Below, one piece after another: positions 35,724 to 44,484 of a DNA stretch of 64,000 bases (its first letter is position 1; each line of letters begins with the position of its first letter). The stretch spans positions 119,609 to 183,608 of the forward strand of contig CALJIG010000075.1 of NCBI GenBank assembly GCA_937974175.1, written 5' to 3'. The stretch is from an uncultured Ignavibacteria bacterium (lineage in GTDB: Bacteria > Bacteroidota > Ignavibacteria > Tepidaquicellales > Tepidaquicellaceae). Under the pieces are notes generated by a model, which ran no database searches, had not been told where the DNA came from, and worked only from the letters and a program-made list of their open reading frames with translations. Both the position numbers and the translations under genes were made by a program.

Positions 35724-36740
35724 TCACATGGTTTTAGCTGTTTCGAAAGAATCGATATAATCCGGAACGAAATCACCGTGCTGCTCTTGAACAACTCTTT
35801 TGCGAAATGCATCTGCAATATTTCTGTGAGAATTACCGCCGTTCTGCATAGGGGTTAAACGTTTCAGCATATTTATATCAAAATACGAGTAACATTCTTT
35901 TCCAAGTGCAAGTCCTACATATACAACAGTTGAGTATCTTGTAATAAGTATATCGCAGTTTGCAATCATTTCGTTTGTATTGCCGGAATCGTAAACCAAT
36001 GCACCGGGAGCATATTTATTTATTTCCCTCGTGGCGCGCTCGACTTTTTCATTGGGATGAAGCTTGAAAATCATAGGTCTGCCATTGGCAATTTTCACCG
36101 CTTCCAAAATTGTTTTCTTTCTGTTTTCATAGCTGATTGTTTCACGCGCATCTGAAGTACATACTAATACATAATTTTTATACGGAAAATTATTGTCGAG
36201 GCTTTGTTTACAGTTATCAAAATTCGGAATTCCTGTGGCAATTATTTTATCGGGATTGCATCCTTTTTTTATAAAAAAATCTTTATATCCTTCCGATGCA
36301 ACACAGAATAAAGTATAAGCATGCGAAAGTCCTGTCAAAGAAGTTGCTCCAAGATAACGGGGTAATCCGAGATATCTTACTATATAGTAGTTAAGTTTTT
36401 CCGGGTCGGTCATACCTTCCTGAACCAGAATAATTTTTTTCTTTTTAATATTTTTAGGAATGTAAAGGTCGCTGCAAGTGAATACATAATCGTAATCATT
36501 TTGTACACCTTCATAATCCATTTTTAAATTTCTTTCGGAAAGGAATTTTTCTGTGTTTCGTCTGAACTTGCCGCCTAAAACTGTGTATTCAATTAAGCCG
36601 GCTTTTAAAAGAAGTTTTAAAAATCCGTCACCGTAATAAGGTGTAAAATAGTGGTCGTACTCAGGCAGCTGTTGAGAAACCTTGTACATCATAGTTGTCT
36701 GATTCATCGACCCGCAGATAAACAAAATTTTTTTCTTCAT
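35724..36740 (-). CDS. GT-B glycosyl/glycerophosphotransferase-like protein
   Basis: 338 residues with a GT-B-like architecture. It starts KKILFICGSMNQTTMMYKVS. The C-terminal domain has ATGIPNFDNC, FKLHPNEKVE and CDILITRYSTVVYVGLALGKE, like the CDP-glycerol glycerophosphotransferase/UDP-GlcNAc 2-epimerase superfamily. Likely transfers or modifies a surface-polymer sugar. Separated by 133 bp from the cytidylyltransferase gene, so it may have its own transcript. Exact donor unknown. Confidence 0.65.
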   Translation of the reverse strand: MKKKILFICGSMNQTTMMYKVSQQLPEYDHYFTPYYGDGFLKLLLKAGLIEYTVLGGKFRRNTEKFLSERNLKMDYEGVQNDYDYVFTCSDLYIPKNIKKKKIILVQEGMTDPEKLNYYIVRYLGLPRYLGATSLTGLSHAYTLFCVASEGYKDFFIKKGCNPDKIIATGIPNFDNCKQSLDNNFPYKNYVLVCTSDARETISYENRKKTILEAVKIANGRPMIFKLHPNEKVERATREINKYAPGALVYDSGNTNEMIANCDILITRYSTVVYVGLALGKECYSYFDINMLKRLTPMQNGGNSHRNIADAFRKRVVQEQHGDFVPDYIDSFETAKTM

Positions 36741-37126
36741 AGAAACAAATTGAGAGTTTTACAACCATACAAAAGTAATATTAAGGAACTATAAAAAATT
36801 AATAACATTCGCTAAACATCCTGACATTAACTTAATAATAGTTTATAAGAATTTCAATTATATACAAAAGAGCATATAATTTTTAATTGAAAACAATTCA
36901 GCTTCAAAAATGTTCCTGTTTTGAATGGGGGAAGAATTTTACCTTTTAAATACTTGCAAATTTTAAGTAAGTTAATGAAAATCTAATACGCCCATATACA
37001 TTTCTACATAAAACAAAATTCTATAACACCACACTCTACTTTATAAAACCGAATCAATATACGCAATAACTCTACATTTTAGTTTTATTCTTTAGTCTCT
37101 TATTTATTAACCTAAATAAAATTGAA
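36741..37126. other. divergent intergenic region
   Basis: 386 bp between divergent genes. It must hold promoters for both. On the minus strand TACTTTTG (36770-36777) fits the TAnnTTTG -7 box, but no TTTG lies 20 bp upstream of it. Nothing else recognised. Confidence 0.4.
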
Positions 37127-38458
37127 ATGAAAAGCATCCGTGCTATTCTCATTATTTTTCTTTTCACAAATCTGTGCTTCTCCCAGACGGGATGGTATCA
37201 GGTAAATTCAGGTGTCAATTCAGCATTAAGAAGTACTTACTTTCTGAATGACAACACCGGATTCACTGTAGGCTATTCAGGCGTAGTATTAAAATCTATA
37301 AATGGAGGAATCCAATGGAATCGCATTGCCGTTTCATCAGATACCACCTTGCAGATGAGAACTGTCTATTTCAAGGACCAGTTAACTGGATATATTTTCG
37401 GAAACCATTTCGCGACTCAAAATACTACTGATTCGTTTTATACCAGAATATTCAAAACAACTGACGGAGGTAATAACTGGTTTGCAGATGGCCCTGATTA
37501 TATGAACATCTGGTTAAAAAGTATAGAGTTTCTCAATTCTCAGACAGGATTTATGTCCGGCGGTTTGTATTTGTATGGCGGACCTAACAAAATATTCAGA
37601 ACCACTAATGCCGGAACTAACTGGGCAGAGATTCCGAATCCATTTTTAATAGCATTAGTATCACAGAATTTTATTAACTCCACAACAGGGTTTGTAAGCG
37701 CAGGAAATGAAATTTATAAAACTACCAACAGCGGAGTGAACTGGACATCAGTTTTTACAAATTCTGCTAATGGATATAATTTAGTTTACTCCATAATGTT
37801 TGTTAATCCCAACACGGGATTCGCAAGCGGCGGACCTACATCATTTTCACTCCCTAAAAACCGGTTTATCGCAAAAACTACTGACGGAGGAAACACTTGG
37901 AATTATGTTCTGAATGATACTTTAGGATGGTTAATAAACAAAATAACAGTTGTGAATGAAAATGTAGTTTATGGGTGCGGCTCCGTAAACTCAGACGGAG
38001 GTTATGAAAATTCTGGAAAAATTATAAAAACATCGAACGGTGGTTTAACATGGAGCGAAGAAACTATCCCTACAACATCTCCATTAATTTCCATAACAAA
38101 TATAAATTCTAAAGGATTTGCAGTAGGCTATGACGGAGTCATCTATAAAAAAGATAACATCGTCTCTGTTACTCAAATCAGCACTGAAGTTCCTTCTTCA
38201 ATAAATTTATATCAGAACTATCCGAATCCCTTCAATCCCGAGACGACAATTAAATTCGATATCTCAAAATCCGGATTCATTTCTTTGAAGGTTTATGATA
38301 TTTCCGGAAAGGAAGTTCAGAATTTATTTAATGGAGTAAAAGAAGCCGGAAGTTATCAGTTGAAATTTGATGGCGCGAATTTAAACAGCGGAGTTTACTT
38401 CTATAGATTGCTGACTAACGGTACTACAATCACAAAATCTATGGTTCTGGTAAAATAA
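37127..38458 (+). CDS. T9SS-sorted YCF48/BNR-repeat protein
   Basis: 443 residues. Signal peptide (about 1-20, ending CFSQ). Repeated units with TTDGGNNW, TTNAGTNW, TTNSGVNW, TTDGGNTW and TSNGGLTW are typical of YCF48/BNR beta-propeller proteins. The C-terminal ~85 residues are a type IX sorting domain: NYPNPFNPETTIKFDIS, VYDISGKEVQNL, SGVYFYRLL. Predicted extracellular; target unknown. A strong terminator follows. Confidence 0.87.
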   Translation: MKSIRAILIIFLFTNLCFSQTGWYQVNSGVNSALRSTYFLNDNTGFTVGYSGVVLKSINGGIQWNRIAVSSDTTLQMRTVYFKDQLTGYIFGNHFATQNTTDSFYTRIFKTTDGGNNWFADGPDYMNIWLKSIEFLNSQTGFMSGGLYLYGGPNKIFRTTNAGTNWAEIPNPFLIALVSQNFINSTTGFVSAGNEIYKTTNSGVNWTSVFTNSANGYNLVYSIMFVNPNTGFASGGPTSFSLPKNRFIAKTTDGGNTWNYVLNDTLGWLINKITVVNENVVYGCGSVNSDGGYENSGKIIKTSNGGLTWSEETIPTTSPLISITNINSKGFAVGYDGVIYKKDNIVSVTQISTEVPSSINLYQNYPNPFNPETTIKFDISKSGFISLKVYDISGKEVQNLFNGVKEAGSYQLKFDGANLNSGVYFYRLLTNGTTITKSMVLVK

Positions 38459-38501
38459 CCAAATAAATTTTTTGTATCCCGCCTTTGCTTAAGCATCTGC
38501 C

Positions 38502-38543
38502 AAGGACATAATTCTCTCGCCGGAATTATGTCCTTACCTTTTT
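38502..38543 (+). terminator. Rho-independent terminator
   Basis: Perfect 13-bp stem AAGGACATAATTC/GAATTATGTCCTT, 8-nt loop, followed by ACCTTTTTAA. It ends the YCF48-like gene 81 bp before dnaG. Confidence 0.85.
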
Positions 38544-38624
38544 AATCCCTAATAAATAATTTCAATAAATGCACTGCCTATATTATCCATTGGAAATTAT
38601 TTTGCAGAAATATTAAATTAGTAT

Positions 38625-40490
38625 ATGCGAATACCTTCGGAAAAGATTGACGAAATTAATAATGCTAATGATATAGTAGATGTAATTTCAACCTATATAA
38701 ACGTAAAACGACGCGGGAAGAATTTTCTTGCGCTTTGTCCTTTCCATCCCGATAAAAATCCGTCGATGAATATCTCTCAGGAAAAAAAAGTGTATCACTG
38801 CTTTTCCTGCGGAGCCAGCGGAAACATGTTCCGCTTCATTCAGGATTTTGAAAAAATTTCTTTCTTCGAAGCTGCACAAAAACTTGCATCGCGCGCAGGC
38901 ATTGATATACAATACAATAAAAAAGAAATCGCTAACTATGATGAATATGCAAAGCTGTACGATATAAACGTTCAGGCAGCAAGATTTTATGTAAATGCTC
39001 TAAAAGACGTGAGCGGCAACGAAGGCAAAGTTGTGCATGATTATATAAAGAAAAGAAAGCTTAAACCCGGGACTCTTACCCGTTTTGGTATTGGTTATGC
39101 ATATAACAGATGGGACGGAATAATGAGTCATTTCCGTGAGGAAGACTTGTTCACAAATGAAGAGCTTGAATCTGCAGGTCTCATTAAAAAAAGAGATACT
39201 GATGATGATAATGCGCCGGCATCATATTATGATAGATTCAGAGGAAGACTTATGTTTCCGATTTTTAACGAGTCAGGAAAAGTCGTTGCCTTCGGCGGTC
39301 GGCAATTATTTGAAGACGATAAAACGGCTAAATATCTTAACTCACCTGAGACAAAAGTATACAGCAAGAGCAAAGTACTTTATGGATTAAATTTTGCAAA
39401 GGACAGCATCATAGCAAACAACTATGCACTCTTTGTTGAAGGCTACATGGATATGATTTCACTCTTCCAGGCAGGAGTGGAAAACGTTGTTGCAACAAGC
39501 GGTACTGCAATGACGGAAGAGCAGGTGAAGTTAATTTCCCGCTACACTAAGAATATAATATTTTTATTTGATGCTGATGCTGCAGGTATAAAAGCAGCCA
39601 AGAGAGGGATTGAATTGATTCTCGAAGGCGGACTTGATGTTGACATAGTTACTCTTCCCGAAGGCGATGATCCGGACAGCTTTATTACTAAAAAAGGAAT
39701 TGAAGAGTTTAAGAATGTTATCTTCGAAAAGAAATCAATTATAAATTTCATAGGCGAGCTTTATACAAAAGAGAATAAGCTGAATACAATTGCTCAGAAG
39801 ACAGATTTCATTAAAGAAATTATTACTTACATAGGGAAAATTCCTGATGCAATTAAACGTTCTTTATATTTAAAGGAGATTGCTGGGTTGTATGAGCTCC
39901 GCGAAAGTGATTTGCAAGTCGAGCTGAATAAATTTTTAAAGAACGATAAGAAGCCGTTCTTTCCACAATCATCCATTGTACTTCCTGAAAGAGCAAAAAT
40001 AAAAAACGATGTTGAGAGAAAAAGGATTCCGCAGGAAGAGCTTGAACTTATCGAAATTTTTGTAAGAGGCGGTGATGACGTTATAAGTTATCTCGAGTCA
40101 AATCTTGAAACTGATTTCATTACTGCGCAGCAGGTAATGAAGGCAGTGCACTATTTTTTAGATGAATATATTCAGGAAGGAAAAATAGATGCTTCAAAAG
40201 CCTTGAATGATATTGAAGACGAAGAAGTGCAGTATATAATTACTCATGCAGTGTTGGAGAGAGATGAGATAAGTCCTTTAGTAAAAGCGGATAAGAACAG
40301 TTTGATAGCCAGAAACTCCAATATGAAAATAAATTTTATGGAGAAGGCTATGGGTGTAATACGAAAATTTAAGATCAAGCAAATCGAACGCGAGCTTGAT
40401 GAAATCAAAAAAGATAAAGAACGCCTGCAGGAATATGTAGAACTTAAAAGAAAATTAGACCAGATGATAAAGATGGAGACTGTACACTAA
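38625..40490 (+). CDS. dnaG: DNA primase
   Basis: 621 residues, normal for DnaG, which lays RNA primers for replication. CHC2 zinc finger CPFHPDKNPS...YHCFSCG (Cys38, His41, Cys59, Cys62). Catalytic core with FRGRLMFPI, GYMDMISLFQAGVENVVATS (TOPRIM Glu) and FLFDADAAGIKAAKRG (Asp-x-Asp). The C-terminal helicase-interaction part is divergent, as expected. Convergent with rsgA, 8 bp apart. Confidence 0.97.
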   Translation: MRIPSEKIDEINNANDIVDVISTYINVKRRGKNFLALCPFHPDKNPSMNISQEKKVYHCFSCGASGNMFRFIQDFEKISFFEAAQKLASRAGIDIQYNKKEIANYDEYAKLYDINVQAARFYVNALKDVSGNEGKVVHDYIKKRKLKPGTLTRFGIGYAYNRWDGIMSHFREEDLFTNEELESAGLIKKRDTDDDNAPASYYDRFRGRLMFPIFNESGKVVAFGGRQLFEDDKTAKYLNSPETKVYSKSKVLYGLNFAKDSIIANNYALFVEGYMDMISLFQAGVENVVATSGTAMTEEQVKLISRYTKNIIFLFDADAAGIKAAKRGIELILEGGLDVDIVTLPEGDDPDSFITKKGIEEFKNVIFEKKSIINFIGELYTKENKLNTIAQKTDFIKEIITYIGKIPDAIKRSLYLKEIAGLYELRESDLQVELNKFLKNDKKPFFPQSSIVLPERAKIKNDVERKRIPQEELELIEIFVRGGDDVISYLESNLETDFITAQQVMKAVHYFLDEYIQEGKIDASKALNDIEDEEVQYIITHAVLERDEISPLVKADKNSLIARNSNMKINFMEKAMGVIRKFKIKQIERELDEIKKDKERLQEYVELKRKLDQMIKMETVH

Positions 40491-40497
40491 TCTTTTA

Positions 40498-41589
40498 TTA
40501 ACCGCGTTTACCTTTATTTTTCTTATCAAAATCCTTTAGCGATTTATGCACCTGCTTCCAGTGCTTTTTATTTTCAATTGCTGTTTTCACATTCTGCTTT
40601 GACTCAATATACTTCACTTCACGCATAAGCTTTAGATAGCTTTTCAATCTTGTCTCATCTATTTCTCCTTTATTAATTGCTGCACGAATAGCGCATCCCG
40701 GTTCATCTGCATGAAGACAGTCAGTGAATTTACACTGGAGAGATAACTCCTCTAAATCATCGAATGTTTCTGCAACACCTTCACCGCCATCCCACAACTG
40801 AAGCTCCCGCATTCCCGGAGTATCGATAATCAATCCTCCGTTTGCAAGAATTATCATTTCCCTGTGAGTAGTAGTGTGCTTTCCCTTATTAGAGAAGTCA
40901 CTCACTTCCTGAACGAAAAACTTTTCTTCTCCTGCAAGCGTGTTTATCAGAGTAGATTTCCCTACACCTGATGACCCAAGCACTGCCACAGTATTGTTGT
41001 TAACAAAATATTGTTCAAGCTCTTCCAGTCCGAAATTTTCTTTTACGCTGATTGCCTGAATGGGAATTACACCTACAACTTCTCTTACTTCTTCTATTTT
41101 TGCATTAAGGTCATGGGCTAAATCAGCTTTGCTTAAAATAATCACAGGTCTGATTTCATTATCCATTACAGTAGTAAGATAACGCTCAAGTCTCCTTAAA
41201 TTAAAATCGTGATTCAAGGCGTTAACAATGAACACAATATCTATGTTTGCTGCTACAATTTGCTCAACAGTTTTTTCACCGGCTTCTTTACGCGAAAATT
41301 TATTCTTACGCGGGAGAATTTTATCAATTATTGCTTTGCCTTCATTGGGGAAAGGACGGAGCAGAACCCAGTCGCCGACTGCAGGATAGCCGTTTACATC
41401 GGCCTTACCGCTTTCAGTTTCAAAACGGAACTTGCCCGAAACTTCTCCGAGAAGCTCGCCAAGCTCCGTATAGACCGTAAAGTTAGATAAATTTTGTATA
41501 GCTATTCTTCCGGGAATTTGTCCCTCTGAAGCATACTCATTAAAGTAAGCTTCAAAAAAAGAATTGTAACCAAGTTTTTTTAAATTCAT
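40498..41589 (-). CDS. rsgA: ribosome small-subunit GTPase RsgA (YjeQ)
   Basis: 363 residues. An OB-fold N-terminus is followed by a circularly permuted GTPase with G4 ILSKADL before P-loop GSSGVGKSTLIN (about 204) and G3 DTPGMRELQLW. The C-terminal zinc knuckle is CKFTDCLHADEPGC. It tests and matures the 30S subunit late in assembly. The last ~35 residues are Lys-rich. Circular permutation and zinc site make the identification firm. Confidence 0.96.
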   Translation of the reverse strand: MNLKKLGYNSFFEAYFNEYASEGQIPGRIAIQNLSNFTVYTELGELLGEVSGKFRFETESGKADVNGYPAVGDWVLLRPFPNEGKAIIDKILPRKNKFSRKEAGEKTVEQIVAANIDIVFIVNALNHDFNLRRLERYLTTVMDNEIRPVIILSKADLAHDLNAKIEEVREVVGVIPIQAISVKENFGLEELEQYFVNNNTVAVLGSSGVGKSTLINTLAGEEKFFVQEVSDFSNKGKHTTTHREMIILANGGLIIDTPGMRELQLWDGGEGVAETFDDLEELSLQCKFTDCLHADEPGCAIRAAINKGEIDETRLKSYLKLMREVKYIESKQNVKTAIENKKHWKQVHKSLKDFDKKNKGKRG

Positions 41590-41622
41590 TCAATGAATTA
41601 AGTTTTTAAAATTAAATCAGAT

Positions 41623-42399
41623 TCACTTCGTGCACTCTGTCACGAAATCATTTGATTTATTTGATAGCGGAGAGTAGTTATAGTCTCCGTACATATTTTT
41701 TATTTTCATTCCGCTTTCTTTTATTAAATGCTCAAGTTCATAGCGGAAGTAGTATCTCATATCAAATTTATTGTCGACCACATTATATCCGTTATCATCT
41801 TCCCATTTTAACTGAATGGAAATCTGATTTGTCTGATTTATATAATCGGTTTTTATACCAACAACTCTCTGCAGTTTTTTGCCCGGCTCATATTCCCCGT
41901 CGAAATCAAGCATGTTATCCATGTCCTTAGAAATCATCATAGGATTCGGAACGAACAAATCAAAAATAAAAATACCGTCATCATCTAAATGGTTCTTTAT
42001 ACACTTCAAAGCAGCAAGCTGGTCTTCAATAGTGTACATATGTGAGAACACTCTGAAGGGAGAAATAATTAATTTGAATTTTTTATCCAGATCAAAATCT
42101 CTCATATCTGCCCGTGATACTCTGTATTGTTCATGCTCTTCAAGTTTTGCCTTTAATACATTCAACATATTATCGCTGATATCTATTCCATAAATATCCG
42201 CGCCTTTATTGAGTGATTCAAGAAATAATCTTCCCGTTCCTACACCGACTTCAAGCACAGGACCATCAGCGGATAGAATTCTATCCATATAGAATTTTTT
42301 ATCAATAGCATCACGGACTTTTTCATAAACAATATCATAGAACTTAGCCACCGTCTCAGGATACTCGTTGTAATTTCTTTCTTTGTAGTTTTCCAGCAT
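41623..42399 (-). CDS. class I SAM-dependent methyltransferase
   Basis: 259 residues from the proposed ATG at 42399 (MLENYKERNYNEYPETVAKF). Motif I is PVLEVGVGTGRLFLE, motif post-I is DIYGIDISDNML, then ISPFRVFSH; YYFRYELEHLIKESG is typical at the C-terminus. Substrate unknown. The open frame extends 39 codons further upstream, but that part (MCETLFHIQKRNG...) is translated from palindromic repeats at 42438-42548 and is unlikely to be coding, so the later start was chosen. Confidence 0.85.
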   Translation of the reverse strand: MLENYKERNYNEYPETVAKFYDIVYEKVRDAIDKKFYMDRILSADGPVLEVGVGTGRLFLESLNKGADIYGIDISDNMLNVLKAKLEEHEQYRVSRADMRDFDLDKKFKLIISPFRVFSHMYTIEDQLAALKCIKNHLDDDGIFIFDLFVPNPMMISKDMDNMLDFDGEYEPGKKLQRVVGIKTDYINQTNQISIQLKWEDDNGYNVVDNKFDMRYYFRYELEHLIKESGMKIKNMYGDYNYSPLSNKSNDFVTECTK

Positions 42400-42437
42400 A
42401 AGCTTTTTGTTTAAGTTTATAAAAAGATCTTGTTCTA

Positions 42438-42548
42438 ATTCCCAAACTCTGTTTGGGAATTTAATAGTGTGCGAAACTCCGTTTCGCTTCTGAATGTGAA
42501 ACAGAGTTTCACACAATATTTCCGTCCCAAACAGGAGTTTGGGACGGA
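42438..42548. repeat. four consecutive perfect hairpins with AAAC-loop-GTTT cores
   Basis: Stems: ATTCCCAAAC/GTTTGGGAAT (42438-42460), GCGAAAC/GTTTCGC (42471-42487), TGTGAAAC/GTTTCACA (42495-42513), TCCGTCCCAAAC/GTTTGGGACGGA (42521-42548). All loops are 3-4 nt and every stem ends in AAAC/GTTT. They lie between the ABC transporter and methyltransferase genes. Confidence 0.85.
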
Positions 42549-42567
42549 GAATAAGGGCGCGAATTAA

Positions 42568-44394
42568 TTATTGTTGTTCCAGCATCTCGAATTCTTTTTC
42601 CTTTTCATCACGCAATTGCTTTGTATAAAGCTGGTAATAATATCCTTTCTTCTTCATAAGTTCTCTGTGTGTTCCGTCTTCCACTATCTTACCTTTTTTC
42701 ACCACAAGAATTCTATCGCAATTTTTAATAGTCGAAAGCCTGTGCGCAATGATAAGCGAAGTTCTTCCCTCCATAATTCCGTGAATACCATTCTGTATTT
42801 TTGCTTCAGTTAAAGTATCAACCGATGACGTTGCTTCATCCATAATAAATATTCTTGGATTGGCAAGAATTGCCCTTGCAAAAGATATCAACTGCTTTTC
42901 ACCGAGCGATAAATTTTCACCTGCTTCACCTACATCTTTATCAAGCTTATCTGCAAATTCCTCTCCGCCTGCTAACCGCAATGCTTCAATTATCTCTGCT
43001 TCACTTGCAAGTTCTCTGCCGTATTGAATATTCTCGCGAATCGTTCCGGAGAATAAATGCGGAGTCTGCAATACTACTCCAAGCTGACTTCTTAAACTTT
43101 CAACTGTCATATCCATATAATCTATTCCGTCAATTTTTATCTTGCCGCCTTTTGGCTCGTAGAATCTGCAAATCAGATTTATGAATGTAGATTTCCCGCC
43201 GCCTGTTTCACCGACTAAAGCGACTGACTGCCCGGCTTTGATTTTCAAATCAATGCCTTCAAGTACCGGCTTATCTTTTTCATAGTAGAAAGTAACGTTC
43301 TCGAATTCAATCTCTCCGTTTATTCTTTCGAATTCTTTTGCGTACTCTTTATCAAGTATTTCCGGCTCTGTATCAAGCAGAGTGAAAATTCTTTCACCTG
43401 CAGACATACATGCCTGCGCCTGCGAATAGAAGCGGGACAAATCTGTAATAGGTTCATATATCAATGTTGCATATCCGAAGAATGCCGCAAGAATACCAAC
43501 CGTTACACCTGACTCAGGCGTGAGTACCATGAAGCCGCCATAGTAAATTATCAGCGCAGCTGCTATCGAACCGATAAATATTACCAATGGCAGAAACATT
43601 GCATTGTAGTAAGCAGATTTGTATGAAGCAACTTTCATTTGTTCTGAAATTTTTTCAAATTCCCTGCTCGCTCTTTCTTCCTGCACCAGCGATTTATTTA
43701 CTTCAACTCCGTTGATATGCTCGTTGTAGGCGGCAGTGATAATCGAGTTATACATTCTCGATTCTCTCGAGTACTTCAAAATCAATTCTCTGATTTTAGT
43801 AGAGACAAGCACCAGAATAGGTATTGTAACTGCTACTATCAGTGCAAGCTGCCAGTTATAAATAAACATTGCAGTCAGACAGAAAATTATCATGAACGTA
43901 CCCCATACTACTTCGATGAAGTTCCACGAGATTAACTCCGTAACTTTTATAGTATCGGAGGTAATTCTCGTCATCAGCCAACCTACGGCAGATTTATCAT
44001 AGTACGAAAATGAAAGCTCCTGAAATTTTCTGAATATATCCTGTCTTATATCGAACATAACATTTTCCTGTATCTTCCCGCAGTTCTTTATAAATAAATG
44101 AACAAAGGAAGCCAGCAGTAATGCTAAAAGCATATATATCCCAAAAAATTTAAGCAGTCCCGAGTTATCGAACGGGTTACCGTCGCTTTTACTTTCAACT
44201 CCCGGTACTATAACCTGGTCAAGGAATTTCATCCATACTATAGGAAAAAGAGCCTCGATGCCTGCAACTAACATCACGAAGAAAATAAACAAATACAGAT
44301 TCTTCCTGTAGCGCATGCTGTATTTTAGCATCCTGAATAAAAAAGGAAATATTGATTCCTTTTTTTCAAAACGTACCTCTTTTAGTTTGCTCAT
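42568..44394 (-). CDS. ABC exporter half-transporter, catalytically complete partner
   Basis: 608 residues. Six-helix type I exporter membrane domain (about 20-320), then an ABC ATPase. Walker A is GETGGGKST, the signature is LSLGEKQ (variant of LSGGQ), and Walker B/switch is IFIMDEATSSVD with a normal catalytic Glu, then IIAHRLST. It pairs with the 44485-46410 gene on the same strand, 90 bp away, as a heterodimeric exporter of the BmrCD/LmrCD/TM287-288 kind. Substrate unknown: drugs or lipids. Confidence 0.9.
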   Translation of the reverse strand: MSKLKEVRFEKKESIFPFLFRMLKYSMRYRKNLYLFIFFVMLVAGIEALFPIVWMKFLDQVIVPGVESKSDGNPFDNSGLLKFFGIYMLLALLLASFVHLFIKNCGKIQENVMFDIRQDIFRKFQELSFSYYDKSAVGWLMTRITSDTIKVTELISWNFIEVVWGTFMIIFCLTAMFIYNWQLALIVAVTIPILVLVSTKIRELILKYSRESRMYNSIITAAYNEHINGVEVNKSLVQEERASREFEKISEQMKVASYKSAYYNAMFLPLVIFIGSIAAALIIYYGGFMVLTPESGVTVGILAAFFGYATLIYEPITDLSRFYSQAQACMSAGERIFTLLDTEPEILDKEYAKEFERINGEIEFENVTFYYEKDKPVLEGIDLKIKAGQSVALVGETGGGKSTFINLICRFYEPKGGKIKIDGIDYMDMTVESLRSQLGVVLQTPHLFSGTIRENIQYGRELASEAEIIEALRLAGGEEFADKLDKDVGEAGENLSLGEKQLISFARAILANPRIFIMDEATSSVDTLTEAKIQNGIHGIMEGRTSLIIAHRLSTIKNCDRILVVKKGKIVEDGTHRELMKKKGYYYQLYTKQLRDEKEKEFEMLEQQ

Positions 44395-44451
44395 TTCCTC
44401 TAATTAATAATTAGTAATTAATAATTAATAATGCTAAACACATCTTTATTT

Positions 44452-44479
44452 GTAGAGACGCAAAATTTTGCGTCTCTAC
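44452..44479. repeat. 28-bp perfect palindrome
   Basis: GTAGAGACGCAAAA followed directly by its reverse complement TTTTGCGTCTCTAC. It lies between the two ABC genes and just after an AT-only TTAATTAATAATTAG repeat tract (44400-44430). Could form a cruciform or hairpin or be a dispersed repeat. Confidence 0.85.
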
Positions 44480-44484
44480 TTAGA

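Noticed and set aside
42400..42516. 39-codon N-terminal extension of the methyltransferase
   Set aside because: It is translated from palindromic repeats and lacks family similarity; the ATG at 42399 fits the conserved domain.
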